NCBI GenBank assembly: GCA_029003235.1
Contig: JAQYBZ010000066.1
Span: 1-37,513, forward strand
From: Bacillota bacterium
GTDB lineage: Bacteria; Bacillota; Clostridia; Oscillospirales; Oscillospiraceae
DNA length: 37,513 bases
Direction: 5' to 3'
The notes under the pieces are model-generated. The model was not told the origin of the DNA. It ran no database searches and saw nothing but the letters and a program-made list of their open reading frames with translations. The translations under genes were made by a program, and so were the position numbers. Positions 23,363 through 30,332 of the stretch are shown here, piece after piece (the stretch's first letter is position 1; the number at the start of each line of letters is the position of its first letter).

Positions 23363-23412
23363 GGCGCAAAGGCCGTCAATTCTCAATGAGATCTGGCGGT
23401 CTTTCGCCTTTT
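23363..23412 (+). terminator. second terminator-like hairpin before the HTH gene
   Basis: GGCG, AAAG and CCG on the left pair with CGG, CTTT and CGCC on the right (23363-23375 with about 23397-23408, one bulged C), followed by TTTT. It faces the 3' end of the convergent HTH gene. The U-run is only on the plus side. Confidence 0.5.
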
Positions 23413-23417
23413 AGAAA

Positions 23418-23639
23418 TTAATCATCTTTTTCTTCAGGGCTGTATTCCAGTATATCGCCCGGTTGGCATTGCAGGACATCACATATCGCAGCCAATGTTG
23501 AAAAACGGATGGCACTGATATGCCCGTTCTTCATCTTGGAAAGATTTACATTTGCAATGCCTACTTTTTCCGATAATTCATTCAGGCTCATTTTTCTGTC
23601 CGCCATTACACGGTCAAGTCGTAAAATAATATGTCCCAT
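23418..23639 (-). CDS. XRE-family helix-turn-helix regulator (YozG-like)
   Basis: 73-residue protein consisting of one helix-turn-helix domain: LNELSEKVGIANVNLSKMKNG gives the turn and recognition helix (about residues 19-39), and ISAIRFSTLAAICDVLQCQPGDI is the usual XRE continuation. ATG23639 follows AAGGGGGCGG. It is 12 bases after the DUF2975 gene in one transcript. YozG-type regulators are commonly paired with DUF2975 membrane proteins. The palindrome at 24446-24460 near the shared promoter is the probable binding site, so self-repression is likely. Confidence 0.9.
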   Translation of the reverse strand: MGHIILRLDRVMADRKMSLNELSEKVGIANVNLSKMKNGHISAIRFSTLAAICDVLQCQPGDILEYSPEEKDD

Positions 23640-23651
23640 TTGTCCGCCCCC

Positions 23652-24413
23652 TTATAATGTTTCGTCCGATTCTTTTTGGAGCCGAACACCGTACTTAAAT
23701 ACAGTTACCAGACACATTGTTACGGCAAAAGCGATTAAAACACCCCACTGGATGCTGATTCCGACGTCTCTTCCGGCAGACAGGAAAGCTGTTGAAAGTG
23801 TTTCGCCAACGGTGGCAAAAATCGCAACGGGAAGAAGCGAAAAACCGAATGCTTTCATCCTTTTCACAAGTTCGTCGCAGAACGGAGAGTCACACTTCGC
23901 AAGCACGGCAAAAAGCCTTTTCAGCATATATAAAGCTGCGGCTACAGAAGCAACAAACAAGGTGAGGAATATAAGAACTGACACCAAATCTGTTGAACGA
24001 TACTCGGCAGGCGATGACTTGGCTTCCATTACCTTTGTATTTCCATCGGAATAGATTTTAGCGGAAGAATATGACTGGTTGAAAAATGATAATTCTGTAT
24101 TAAAGTCCTGATTTTCGGGTGGAGTAATTTTATCACTTTCATCACTTAACATTTCCTCGGGACTTGTGTCTCCCGCATAAGAAAAACTGTCTACAAGAAT
24201 GCCCCAGAGAGAATCGAAATTCTTTTCGTTAATCCTGAATTCAGCATTATTGGTAACACGAACCGTTAGTGCATCCTTGGGAAGTGAAGCCACAAAAATT
24301 GTAGCTGCCAAGCTCACAGCAGTTGCTAAAATTGCTATAACCATCAATACAGTCATTGCAATCTTACCTACTTTACCGAACTTGTGGAAATTTGAAAGAG
24401 TTTTTGAATTCAT
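23652..24413 (-). CDS. DUF2975 family membrane protein
   Basis: 253 residues. One membrane helix lies at about residues 19-43, a large extracellular loop (about 45-140, acidic, low in hydrophobics) follows, then three membrane helices (about 142-165, 187-205 and 220-242), as in DUF2975 proteins. ATG24413 has GGAGG seven bases upstream. It heads the pair with the HTH gene. Codon and base composition are AT-richer than the flanking housekeeping genes, consistent with import together with the regulator. The biochemical role is unknown. In Bacillus, relatives occur as yoaS-yozG. Confidence 0.85.
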   Translation of the reverse strand: MNSKTLSNFHKFGKVGKIAMTVLMVIAILATAVSLAATIFVASLPKDALTVRVTNNAEFRINEKNFDSLWGILVDSFSYAGDTSPEEMLSDESDKITPPENQDFNTELSFFNQSYSSAKIYSDGNTKVMEAKSSPAEYRSTDLVSVLIFLTLFVASVAAALYMLKRLFAVLAKCDSPFCDELVKRMKAFGFSLLPVAIFATVGETLSTAFLSAGRDVGISIQWGVLIAFAVTMCLVTVFKYGVRLQKESDETL

Positions 24414-24445
24414 GAGAATACCTCCTACGCAAAGCGTAAATTATT

Positions 24446-24460
24446 TAACGATTATCGTTA
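24446..24460. promoter_or_regulatory. palindromic operator of the HTH/DUF2975 pair
   Basis: TAACGAT T ATCGTTA is a perfect 15-base palindrome just downstream of the -10 box, and a related half (AACGATGATAAC on the minus strand, about 24478-24489) lies in the promoter spacer. This arrangement suits two bound XRE dimers. Confidence 0.7.
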
Positions 24461-24467
24461 TGCCCAT

Positions 24468-24496
24468 AGTATACCCTGTTATCATCGTTTTGTCAA
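24468..24496 (-). promoter_or_regulatory. strong promoter of the DUF2975-HTH pair
   Basis: Minus strand TTGACA (24496-24491), 17-base spacer, TATACT (24473-24468), close to consensus, as expected for a promoter held down by a repressor. Confidence 0.85.
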
Positions 24497-24568
24497 GCGA
24501 TTTTTAATGTTTTTCGTTAAATTTTTTATGTTTTCTTAAATGGCAGTTCATTTTGGACATCAACGTAA

Positions 24569-24601
24569 AGACCGTCAGGTCTCGTTTGCGTCTGACGGTC
24601 T
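24569..24601. repeat. 10-bp perfect inverted repeat in the island
   Basis: AGACCGTCAG (24569-24578) and CTGACGGTCT (24592-24601), 13-base loop, no U-run. It may be a terminator relic or an element end. Confidence 0.6.
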
Positions 24602-24616
24602 GATTATTCATTGCCC

Positions 24617-25110
24617 GATCTTAGAAAAAAGAAGGGACAGCTTGAAGCAGCGATATCCAATCCGGTAAAAATCTGCGTGACGCAGACGGCAGTCTGAAGC
24701 GCTTTATTCCGGAGGATGTGAAGGTGCTGACCGATGCGCTTGCCGAAACAGAAACGCTACTGCAAAAGTCAGCGGATAATAGGCACAGTCAGATGTACGC
24801 TATCCGTGACATTGTGGAAACTAAGGAAAGACTGTTGTCATTTGGATAGTATGCCGACAATGCCGTACCCGGTGTACTTAAATCGCTGATACAAGTCTTT
24901 GTGGAGCGTATTTATGCTGCCGGAGGAAAATGATACGCAACACTGTCACATCTTCATGAAAGGTTGCTCGAAAGAAGATTATGATGACTTCATCCGGGCA
25001 ACCGGTTACATAGAAAACGCACAGGAACCCGGAGCTGTCACATCCGTTTTTTCTGTGTGTGATTCAGATGAGTGTTGTAACACCTACAGTTTAATTTCCC
25101 CAAAAGCGGC
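24617..25110 (+). pseudogene. decayed C-terminal part of an unidentified mobile-element protein
   Basis: A protein-like trace runs across three frame segments: DLRKKKGQLEAAISNPVK, a one-base slip in an A-run near 24670, then NLRDADGSLKRFIPEDVK onward to VETKERLLSFG, an in-frame TAG at about 24850, then VLKSLIQVFVERIYAAGG, a second slip near 24930, then DTQHCHIFMKGCSKEDYDDF. The helical Glu/Lys-rich part followed by a short compact tail recalls C-termini of transposon recombinases, but I cannot name the family. The frame from 24899 to 25150 alone is not a gene. The nearby TnpV relic supports a mobile-element origin. Confidence 0.55.
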
Positions 25111-25118
25111 GAAAAGCC

Positions 25119-25146
25119 TTGACAAGCGGCGAAAAATCGCTATAAT
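25119..25146 (+). promoter_or_regulatory. promoter of metK
   Basis: TTGACA at 25119-25124, 16-base spacer, TATAAT at 25141-25146: both boxes are perfect consensus. A 12-bp direct repeat AAGCGGCGAAAA occurs at 25104-25115 and again in the spacer at 25124-25135. Confidence 0.9.
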
Positions 25147-25166
25147 GTAATCGAACAAGTGAATAA

Positions 25167-25259
25167 CCTTATCAAGAGTGGCGGAGGGACCGGCCCTATG
25201 AAGCCCAGCAACCTGCGTAAGAAAGGTGCTAATTCCGGCGAGTAAATCGGCAGATGAGG
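25167..25259 (+). promoter_or_regulatory. SAM-I (S-box) riboswitch
   Basis: The aptamer core is unmistakable: P1 CCTTATC (25167-25173) pairs with GATGAGG (25253-25259); inside are AGAGTGGCGGAGGGACC, GGCCCTATGAAGCCC, CAGCAACC and AAGGTGCTAATTCC, all in the standard S-box order. SAM binding should stabilise P1 and let the terminator at 25271-25300 form, turning off metK when SAM is plentiful. Confidence 0.97.
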
Positions 25260-25270
25260 ATTGTATTTTT

Positions 25271-25300
25271 CAGGCTCTGCTGTGGCAGAGCCTGTTTTTT
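25271..25300 (+). terminator. SAM riboswitch expression-platform terminator
   Basis: Perfect 10-bp stem CAGGCTCTGC/GCAGAGCCTG with TGTG loop, followed by six Ts, ending 20 bases before metK. Confidence 0.95.
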
Positions 25301-25319
25301 ATGAAAGGACGTATGTGTG

Positions 25320-26480
25320 ATGATGAAACGTATTTTTACTTCCGAATCCGTGACGGAAGGCCATCCCGACAAAGTATGCGACCAGATCTCCGACGGCGTT
25401 CTGGACGCCATTCTCTCCAAGGATCCCAACGCCCGCGTCGCCTGCGAGTGTGCAGCCACCACCGGCATGGTGCTGGTCATGGGCGAAATCTCCACCAACT
25501 GCTATGTGGACATCCCCAAAGTTGCCCGGGAGACGCTGAAAAAGATCGGCTACGACAGCCCCGAAGCCGGATTCAACGGCAACACCTGCGCCGTTCTGAC
25601 AGCCATTGACGACCAGTCCGCCGACATCGCCATGGGCGTGGACAGCTCCTATGACGAGGCCGACACCACCGGCGCCGGCGATCAGGGCATGATGTTCGGT
25701 TTCGCCTGCGACGAGACGGAAGAGCTTATGCCCGCTCCCATCTATTATGCCCACAAGCTGTGCCGAAAGCTCACGGAGCAGCGCCGGAGCGGCGCTCTGG
25801 GCTGGCTGCGCCCCGACGGCAAGAGCCAGGTATCCGTACAGTACGGTGAAAACGGCCAGGTAGAGCGCATCGACACCGTGGTGGTCTCCACCCAGCACGC
25901 CGCAGACATCTCCATTCAGGATCTGCGTGAGGCCGTGATCGAGCAGGTCATCAAGCCCACTCTGCCTGCCCGCCTGCTGGACAACGACACCCGCTTCTAT
26001 GTCAATCCCACCGGCCGGTTCGTTCTGGGCGGCCCGGCGGCAGATTCCGGTCTGACCGGCAGAAAGATCATCGTCGATACCTACGGCGGCTACGCCGCCC
26101 ACGGCGGCGGCGCATTCTCCGGCAAGGATCCCACCAAAGTTGACCGCAGCGCCGCCTATATGGCCAGATATATTGCCAAGAACATCGTCAAGGCCGGTCT
26201 TGCCCGGAAGTGCCAGATCGAGCTGGCCTACGCTATCGGCGTGTCCCAGCCCGTGTCCGTTCTGGTGGATACCTTCGGAACGGGAACCCTCAGCGACCTG
26301 CGCCTGAGCGAGCTGGTGCGCCAGTGCTTCGACCTGCGTCCGGCCGCCATTATCTCGGCGCTGGATCTGCGCCGTCCCATCTACCAGCAGACCGCCGCCT
26401 ACGGTCATTTTGGCCGCAGCGACCTGGATCTGCCCTGGGAAAAGACCGACGGCGTGGAAAAGCTGCTGGAAAAGGTGTAA
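25320..26480 (+). CDS. metK: S-adenosylmethionine synthetase
   Basis: 386-residue enzyme making SAM from methionine and ATP. N-terminal [20 protein letters not shown] supplies the His and Asp that bind ATP and Mg2+. The loop [12 protein letters not shown] (about residues 116-127) and the P-loop-like [16 protein letters not shown] (about residues 262-277) are the two family signatures. ATG25320 is preceded by AAAGGA; a second ATG at 25323 is nearly as good, changing the protein by one residue. It is controlled by the SAM-I riboswitch just upstream, and a terminator follows. Confidence 0.98.
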   Translation: MMKRIFTSESVTEGHPDKVCDQISDGVLDAILSKDPNARVACECAATTGMVLVMGEISTNCYVDIPKVARETLKKIGYDSPEAGFNGNTCAVLTAIDDQSADIAMGVDSSYDEADTTGAGDQGMMFGFACDETEELMPAPIYYAHKLCRKLTEQRRSGALGWLRPDGKSQVSVQYGENGQVERIDTVVVSTQHAADISIQDLREAVIEQVIKPTLPARLLDNDTRFYVNPTGRFVLGGPAADSGLTGRKIIVDTYGGYAAHGGGAFSGKDPTKVDRSAAYMARYIAKNIVKAGLARKCQIELAYAIGVSQPVSVLVDTFGTGTLSDLRLSELVRQCFDLRPAAIISALDLRRPIYQQTAAYGHFGRSDLDLPWEKTDGVEKLLEKV

Positions 26481-26501
26481 ACGTCTCTACTGTTGAAAAA
26501 G

Positions 26502-26540
26502 AAACCCGCTGCAAGACTTTTTCTTGCAGCGGGTTTTCTT
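26502..26540. terminator. bidirectional terminator between metK and the SDR gene
   Basis: 15-bp stem (26502-26516/26522-26536) with flanking A-run and T-run, serving both convergent genes. Confidence 0.9.
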
Positions 26541-26546
26541 GCGTCT

Positions 26547-27245
26547 TCAGATCACAAAGCCGCCGTTGACGGGCAGGATCTGTCCGGTGACAAACTGGGC
26601 ATCGGCCAGATAGACCAGCGCCTGGGCGACCTCCTCCGGTCGTCCGATGCGCTCCAGCGGCGTCTGCTGGGCAAGCTCGTCCATTTCCTGCACCGACAGG
26701 TGGCTGTTCATGTCCGTGTCAATCACGCCGGGGGAAACGGCGTTGACCCGGATATGGGAGGGCGCCAGTTCCTTAGCCAGCGCCTTGGTCAGGGCGATGA
26801 CCGCCCCCTTGGTGGCGGAATAGCAGGCCTCGCAGCTTGCCCCCACCTGTCCCCACATGGAGGCAACATTGAGGATACATCCGTCCTGTCTTTCCAGCAT
26901 CCCCGGCAGCGCCGCCCGGACGCAGTTGTAGACGCCCCGTACATTCACGGCAAAGAGCCTGTCCCACTGCGCCGGAGAAATGTCCTGAATCAGCCCCGTA
27001 TGGGACACGGCGGCATTATTCACCAGCACCTGCGCCGTGCCCAGCCGGGCAAAGGCCGCCTCCACGGCGGCGGCGTCGGAAACGTCGCACCGGATGGCCT
27101 GCGCGCCGGTGCGCTGCGCCACCGCCTGCGCTGCCGCAGGGTCGGACGCATAGAAAAAGGCCACCTCATAGCCCTGTTTCCGGAAAGCGCTGACGGCCGC
27201 CGCGCCAATGCCCCGGGAACCGCCGGTAATGACTGCCAGTTTCAT
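26547..27245 (-). CDS. SDR family NAD(P)-dependent oxidoreductase (FabG-like)
   Basis: 232-residue classical short-chain dehydrogenase. The cofactor loop TGGSRGIG is at residues 7-14, NNAA lies in the central sheet, and the catalytic triad is given by a Ser before CYSATKGAVIALTK, which provides Tyr and Lys (YxxxK). It ends with the FabG-like pattern LADAQFVTGQILPVNGG. It resembles 3-oxoacyl-ACP reductase, but there is no fatty-acid gene nearby, so the true substrate is open. ATG27245 follows GGAGG by five bases; a longer frame upstream is not supported. The SD is part of a possible two-state hairpin (27251-27283). Confidence 0.88.
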   Translation of the reverse strand: MKLAVITGGSRGIGAAAVSAFRKQGYEVAFFYASDPAAAQAVAQRTGAQAIRCDVSDAAAVEAAFARLGTAQVLVNNAAVSHTGLIQDISPAQWDRLFAVNVRGVYNCVRAALPGMLERQDGCILNVASMWGQVGASCEACYSATKGAVIALTKALAKELAPSHIRVNAVSPGVIDTDMNSHLSVQEMDELAQQTPLERIGRPEEVAQALVYLADAQFVTGQILPVNGGFVI

Positions 27246-27250
27246 AAAAA

Positions 27251-27283
27251 CCTCCAAACAGGAGGGGCAAAGCACCCGCTCCT
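27251..27283 (-). promoter_or_regulatory. mutually exclusive hairpins over the SDR gene's SD
   Basis: On the minus strand CCTCC (27265-27261) can pair with the SD GGAGG (27255-27251), loop TGTTT, hiding it. The same bases can instead pair upstream: AGGAG and GGG (27283-27279, 27277-27275) with CTCCT and CCC (27264-27260, 27267-27265), freeing the SD. The two folds cannot coexist. No ligand is known. Confidence 0.4.
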
Positions 27284-27325
27284 CAGAAAAAATTCAGGCC
27301 GCAGCCGGCCTGCCATTCTATAGAA

Positions 27326-27350
27326 AAAAGGCGGAGCTGCTCCGCCTTTT
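27326..27350. terminator. terminator after the S1-domain gene
   Basis: 11-bp stem AAAAGGCGGAG/CTCCGCCTTTT with a 3-base loop; A-run and T-run make it usable on both strands. Confidence 0.9.
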
Positions 27351-27356
27351 GCTCTC

Positions 27357-27758
27357 TCAGCGCCGCCTGCTGCGGGTCTTGCGCTCATATTGGCGCACCC
27401 CGGCTATCTTGTTGTCCGAGTCCGCCATAAACTGCTTCAGCTTTTCCTCAAAGGTCTGCGGCTCCGTCCGCTGGGGACGCTCCGTTGCCGCCGGTCTGGC
27501 CGGGCGTTCTTTCCGCTGCGGGCGCTCCTGTGCCTGCTTGATGGACAGGCTGATGCGCCCGCCCGTCTCCGCGGAGATGACCCGCACCCGTACCTGCTGC
27601 CCCACCGTTAAAAACTGGTGAATGTCGCTGACGTATGTATTGGCCACCTCTGAGATATGGACAAGGCCGGTCTTTCCCTCCGGCAGCGTTACAAATGCGC
27701 CGAAAGCTGTGATGGATTTTACCGTACCGTCCAGGATTGCGCCCACCGCTAATTCCAT
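27357..27758 (-). CDS. yabR: S1-domain RNA-binding protein (YabR-like)
   Basis: 133 residues: one S1 OB-fold (residues 1-72) with the usual GTVKSITAFGAFVTL and TGLVHISEVAN blocks, then a basic Arg/Pro-rich tail ending RKTRSRRR. S1 domains of this type bind RNA; B. subtilis YabR is a general-stress family member of unknown exact role. ATG27758 has only a weak SD (GGAAA). It lies after divIC, as in the bacilli, separated by 63 bases that include a terminator, so it may have partly independent expression. Confidence 0.85.
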   Translation of the reverse strand: MELAVGAILDGTVKSITAFGAFVTLPEGKTGLVHISEVANTYVSDIHQFLTVGQQVRVRVISAETGGRISLSIKQAQERPQRKERPARPAATERPQRTEPQTFEEKLKQFMADSDNKIAGVRQYERKTRSRRR

Positions 27759-27797
27759 AAATGTTTCCGTATCCTTCCGTTCTGTAAAAAAGTAATT

Positions 27798-27832
27798 GAA
27801 AAACGCCGACGGGCTTTCGCTTCAGTCGTCGG
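27798..27832 (-). terminator. terminator between divIC and yabR
   Basis: CCGACG (minus strand 27832-27827) pairs with CGTCGG (27811-27806) and is followed by CGTTTTTC. The divIC stop codon lies in the loop. A partial terminator would reduce yabR expression. Confidence 0.6.
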
Positions 27833-28100
27833 AATCGTAAAAGACAATCTCTCCGTCCTCCACCATGCCAAGACGCTCCCGGGCGACTTTGATTACGCCC
27901 TCCTTGGTGCCGATCTTGTCAATATCCTCCTGCAGCTCAAGCTGTTCCTGCTGGGCGGCGGCTACCTGCTGCTCCAGCGCGGCGGCCTGCTTCTGCTTTT
28001 GGAGGATCTGGGTGCGCAGACTGACCAGCGTCACCACGGCATAGACGGCCACTGCCAACAGCAGCAGTTTTGTCAGCAAACGGGTCTTTTTGAACTTCAA
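27822..28100 (-). CDS. divIC: septum formation initiator DivIC/FtsB-like
   Basis: 92-residue bitopic division protein: a short basic N-terminus, one membrane helix (about residues 9-27), a Gln/Glu-rich coiled coil (about 30-62) and the conserved end KVARERLGMVEDGEIVFYD. It should join the FtsL-DivIB complex at the septum. TTG28100 is used: AAGGAGG lies eight bases upstream. It overlaps yabQ by 4 bases. Confidence 0.92.
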   Translation of the reverse strand: MKFKKTRLLTKLLLLAVAVYAVVTLVSLRTQILQKQKQAAALEQQVAAAQQEQLELQEDIDKIGTKEGVIKVARERLGMVEDGEIVFYDSDD

Positions 28101-28603
28101 CCGGGACGCCTCCTTCTGCGGGGTTTTGGCCGTTTTTTGCGCCGCCGCTTTGCCGCGGACGGGTACTCTTCGCGACCATGCCTTTTCTTCTCTTTTATAT
28201 TAAACGATTTTTTTGCAAATGCAACTCCCTTTTTTGCGATTTTTTGAAAAAATCCAAAAATTTTCTTTCCCAGCCAGAAAAGCAGCCGCCAGGGCAGAAC
28301 CAAAAGCTGCCAAAAGCCCTCAAACAGCTTTACCGCCAGGCGGCTGAGGGTCAGAAAATAGGCCGTGGCGCCCAGCGCAACGCCGGGTATCATAAATACG
28401 CGGAGCTGCCCGTGCCCCACATACAGCGCAAGCAGCAGAAGCGCGCATAGCACCGTCAGGCAGAACACCGCGTCCAGCAGCGCCGTCAGTTTTTTCGCAT
28501 GGCGGCGCAGCGCCCGCAGCAGGTCGTAGACCAGCCCCAGCCCAACGCCCAGCAGGGCAGACAGTCCGAACTGGACTGCCTGCGCCGTCACCGGCAGCTC
28601 CAT
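28097..28603 (-). CDS. yabQ: spore cortex biosynthesis protein YabQ
   Basis: 168 residues with several membrane helices in the N-terminal two-thirds (for example GLSALLGVGLGLVYDLLRAL and LDAVFCLTVLCALLLLALYV) and a very basic tail (KRRRKKRPKPRRRRRPG). YabQ is needed for spore cortex formation in B. subtilis and works with YabP in the mother cell. The start overlaps the yabP stop by one base (ATGA-type junction), so yabP and yabQ are coupled; the basic tail is longer than I recall for the Bacillus protein. Confidence 0.9.
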   Translation of the reverse strand: MELPVTAQAVQFGLSALLGVGLGLVYDLLRALRRHAKKLTALLDAVFCLTVLCALLLLALYVGHGQLRVFMIPGVALGATAYFLTLSRLAVKLFEGFWQLLVLPWRLLFWLGKKIFGFFQKIAKKGVAFAKKSFNIKEKKRHGREEYPSAAKRRRKKRPKPRRRRRPG

Positions 28604-28902
28604 CAGCCAAAGAGCCGGCTGAAAAAGCCGCCCTCTCTGCGCAGCTCCTCATAATTCATGGAGCTGACCGTGCCGTCCACCGCCACCTGTCCTCCGTCCA
28701 GAGAGAGGGTCTGCAGGTGAAGCTGCTGCCCGCGGATGACCAGCACGCCTTTGACCGTCTTGAGCACCACCGCGCTCTCATCAAAGCTCACAACCTCCGT
28801 TACCCCCGTGACCGCCAGTCTGCTGCGCTCGTCCAGCGTCAGCTTATGGGGCAGGGACGGCCGCGCCTCCTGCTGCTTCTGCTGTGCCGTATATGTAGCC
28901 AT
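28603..28902 (-). CDS. yabP: sporulation protein YabP
   Basis: 99 residues, soluble, with the YabP/YqfC-family pattern KLTLDERSRLAVTGVTEVVSF and the late segment LDGGQVAVDGTVSSMNYEEL. ATG28902 is supported by AAAGGAGG with good spacing; a longer frame upstream is not. It is the first gene of yabP-yabQ-divIC-yabR, the same order as in Bacillus. In Bacillus it is a sigma-E target, but I could not place a convincing sigma-E promoter in the 120 bases upstream. Confidence 0.9.
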   Translation of the reverse strand: MATYTAQQKQQEARPSLPHKLTLDERSRLAVTGVTEVVSFDESAVVLKTVKGVLVIRGQQLHLQTLSLDGGQVAVDGTVSSMNYEELRREGGFFSRLFG

Positions 28903-29023
28903 GGTATCCTCCTTTGCCGCCGGTTTCCGTAAAACATATTCCCGGTTGTCCCCGCCTATGCCATCGGCCCGGGATTTTTTTGCCGGCGGCACAAAATTGG
29001 CTGCTTCGCTTTGCAAAAACCTG

Positions 29024-29052
29024 TTGAAAAGAACCAAAAAATAGGGTATACT
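29024..29052 (+). promoter_or_regulatory. promoter of the minD-like-mgsA operon
   Basis: TTGAAA at 29024-29029, 17-base spacer, TATACT at 29047-29052, about 30 bases before the start. Confidence 0.8.
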
Positions 29053-29087
29053 ACATAGTAACTAAGATGGGATAAGGAGGGCTGCAT

Positions 29088-29828
29088 ATGGGTCAGGTCA
29101 TCGCCGTGACCTCCGGCAAGGGAGGGACGGGAAAAACCACCCTCTGCGCCGGGATCGCCTCCTGCCTTGCCGCCGACGGCAAGCGCGTGCTGTGCATCGA
29201 CGCGGATATCGGCCTGCGCAATCTGGACATCTCTCTGGGTATGGCCGATCTGGCGCCCATTTCCTTTGCTGACGTCATCTTTGGCCGCTGTTCTCTGTCC
29301 GAGGCTGCGCCCCATCCGGACATTCCCGGGCTGTTTCTGCTCACGGCGCCCATTTCCGAAAAGCCGGGGCGCATCACCCCCGGCGGCTTTTCCGGCCTGC
29401 TGCAGCAGGTGCGGCAGGCGTTCGACTTCTGCCTGATTGACGCACCCGCTGGGCTGGGCGAAGGCTTTTGGCTGGCAGCGAACGAGGCCGACAGCGTGCT
29501 GGTGGTCTCCACGCCCGATCCGGCCTCCATGCGCGACGCCGCCTGCGCGGCGGACGCCCTGTTTCTGGCCGGAAAACACGACGTCCGGCTCATCGTCAAC
29601 CGCATCACTCCCAAGCTGTTCCGGCAAATGTCCCTGACGGTGGACGACGTTATGGACAATGTGGGTCTGCCTCTGCTGGGCATCGTGCCGGAAGATCAAA
29701 ACGTGGTTCTCTCCGCCGCCCACAATACGGCGCTGGTGCTGTTTTCCAACCAGAACGCCGCCGTGGCCTGTCTACATATCGCCCGCAGGCTGTGCGGCCG
29801 TAAGGTACGCCTGTTAAGAATCCGATAA
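29088..29828 (+). CDS. MinD/ParA-type P-loop ATPase
   Basis: 246 residues. Deviant Walker A KGGTGKTT is at residues 11-18, switch I DADIGLRNLD at about 39-48, and Walker B FCLIDAPAGLGEG at about 112-124, which fit MinD. The C-terminal end (CLHIARRLCGRKVRLLRIR) is a short amphipathic basic helix, suitable as a membrane-targeting tip like that of MinD. MinD positions the division site; no minC or minE lies nearby, so a MinD-like regulator of another process cannot be excluded. ATG29088 has AAGGAGG upstream. The division and sporulation genes yabP-divIC lie divergently next to it. Confidence 0.82.
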   Translation: MGQVIAVTSGKGGTGKTTLCAGIASCLAADGKRVLCIDADIGLRNLDISLGMADLAPISFADVIFGRCSLSEAAPHPDIPGLFLLTAPISEKPGRITPGGFSGLLQQVRQAFDFCLIDAPAGLGEGFWLAANEADSVLVVSTPDPASMRDAACAADALFLAGKHDVRLIVNRITPKLFRQMSLTVDDVMDNVGLPLLGIVPEDQNVVLSAAHNTALVLFSNQNAAVACLHIARRLCGRKVRLLRIR

Positions 29829-29852
29829 ACCGCAAGAAGGAGGCGCTGTATC

Positions 29853-30269
29853 ATGAATATCACACTGATGGCTCATGACAAGAAAAAAGAACTGATGGTG
29901 CAGTTCTGCACCGCCTATAAAAGCATTCTTGCCAAATATAATCTCTCCGCCACGGCGACCACCGGCCGTCTGGTGGCGGAAGCCACCGGCCTGCCCATCA
30001 CCCTGTTTCTGGCGCACAATCAGGGCGGCCACCAGCAGGTAGACGTGCGCATCGCCTATAACGAGATCGACATGGTGCTCATGTTCACCGACCCCAGCTC
30101 CAAAGACCCCTGGGACAATCAGGCGACGCTCCAGACCCTGTACCTGTGCGACGCCCACAACGTGCCGGTAGCCACCAATCTGGCCACGGCGGAGCTGCTG
30201 GTGCTGGGACTCCAGCGCGGTGATCTGGACTGGCGTGAGCTGCTCCATTCCAAACGGGAGCGCAAATAG
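29853..30269 (+). CDS. mgsA: methylglyoxal synthase
   Basis: 138-residue enzyme converting dihydroxyacetone phosphate to methylglyoxal and phosphate, a bypass of lower glycolysis. The family blocks are visible: MNITLMAHDKKKELMVQFC, the phosphate-binding TATTGRLVAEATG, GGHQQVDVRI with the catalytic Asp at about residue 69, and NVPVATNLATAELL near the end. It starts with AAGGAGG upstream and follows the MinD-like gene by 24 bases, a neighbour pair I recall from other clostridia. Confidence 0.97.
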   Translation: MNITLMAHDKKKELMVQFCTAYKSILAKYNLSATATTGRLVAEATGLPITLFLAHNQGGHQQVDVRIAYNEIDMVLMFTDPSSKDPWDNQATLQTLYLCDAHNVPVATNLATAELLVLGLQRGDLDWRELLHSKRERK

Positions 30270-30280
30270 GGCGGCTGCCC

Positions 30281-30308
30281 TGCCGGACGCTGCCGGCACT
30301 TATTATTT
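30281..30308 (+). terminator. weak terminator after mgsA
   Basis: TGCCGG/CCGGCA (30281-30286/30293-30298) with 6-base loop and CTTATTATTTT tail. It would only reduce read-through into hisS; no separate hisS promoter was found in this short gap. Confidence 0.4.
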
Positions 30309-30332
30309 TCCTGTTTTTGAAAGGATATGATC

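Noticed and set aside
24899-25150. 83-codon plus frame in the island as an intact gene
   Set aside because: Continues a broken protein across a frame slip and has no SD; treated as part of the pseudogene.
30270-30332. T-box leader for hisS-aspS
   Set aside because: The gap is only 63 bases, with no T-box AGGGUGGNACCGCG core; metG's 98-base leader also lacks it.
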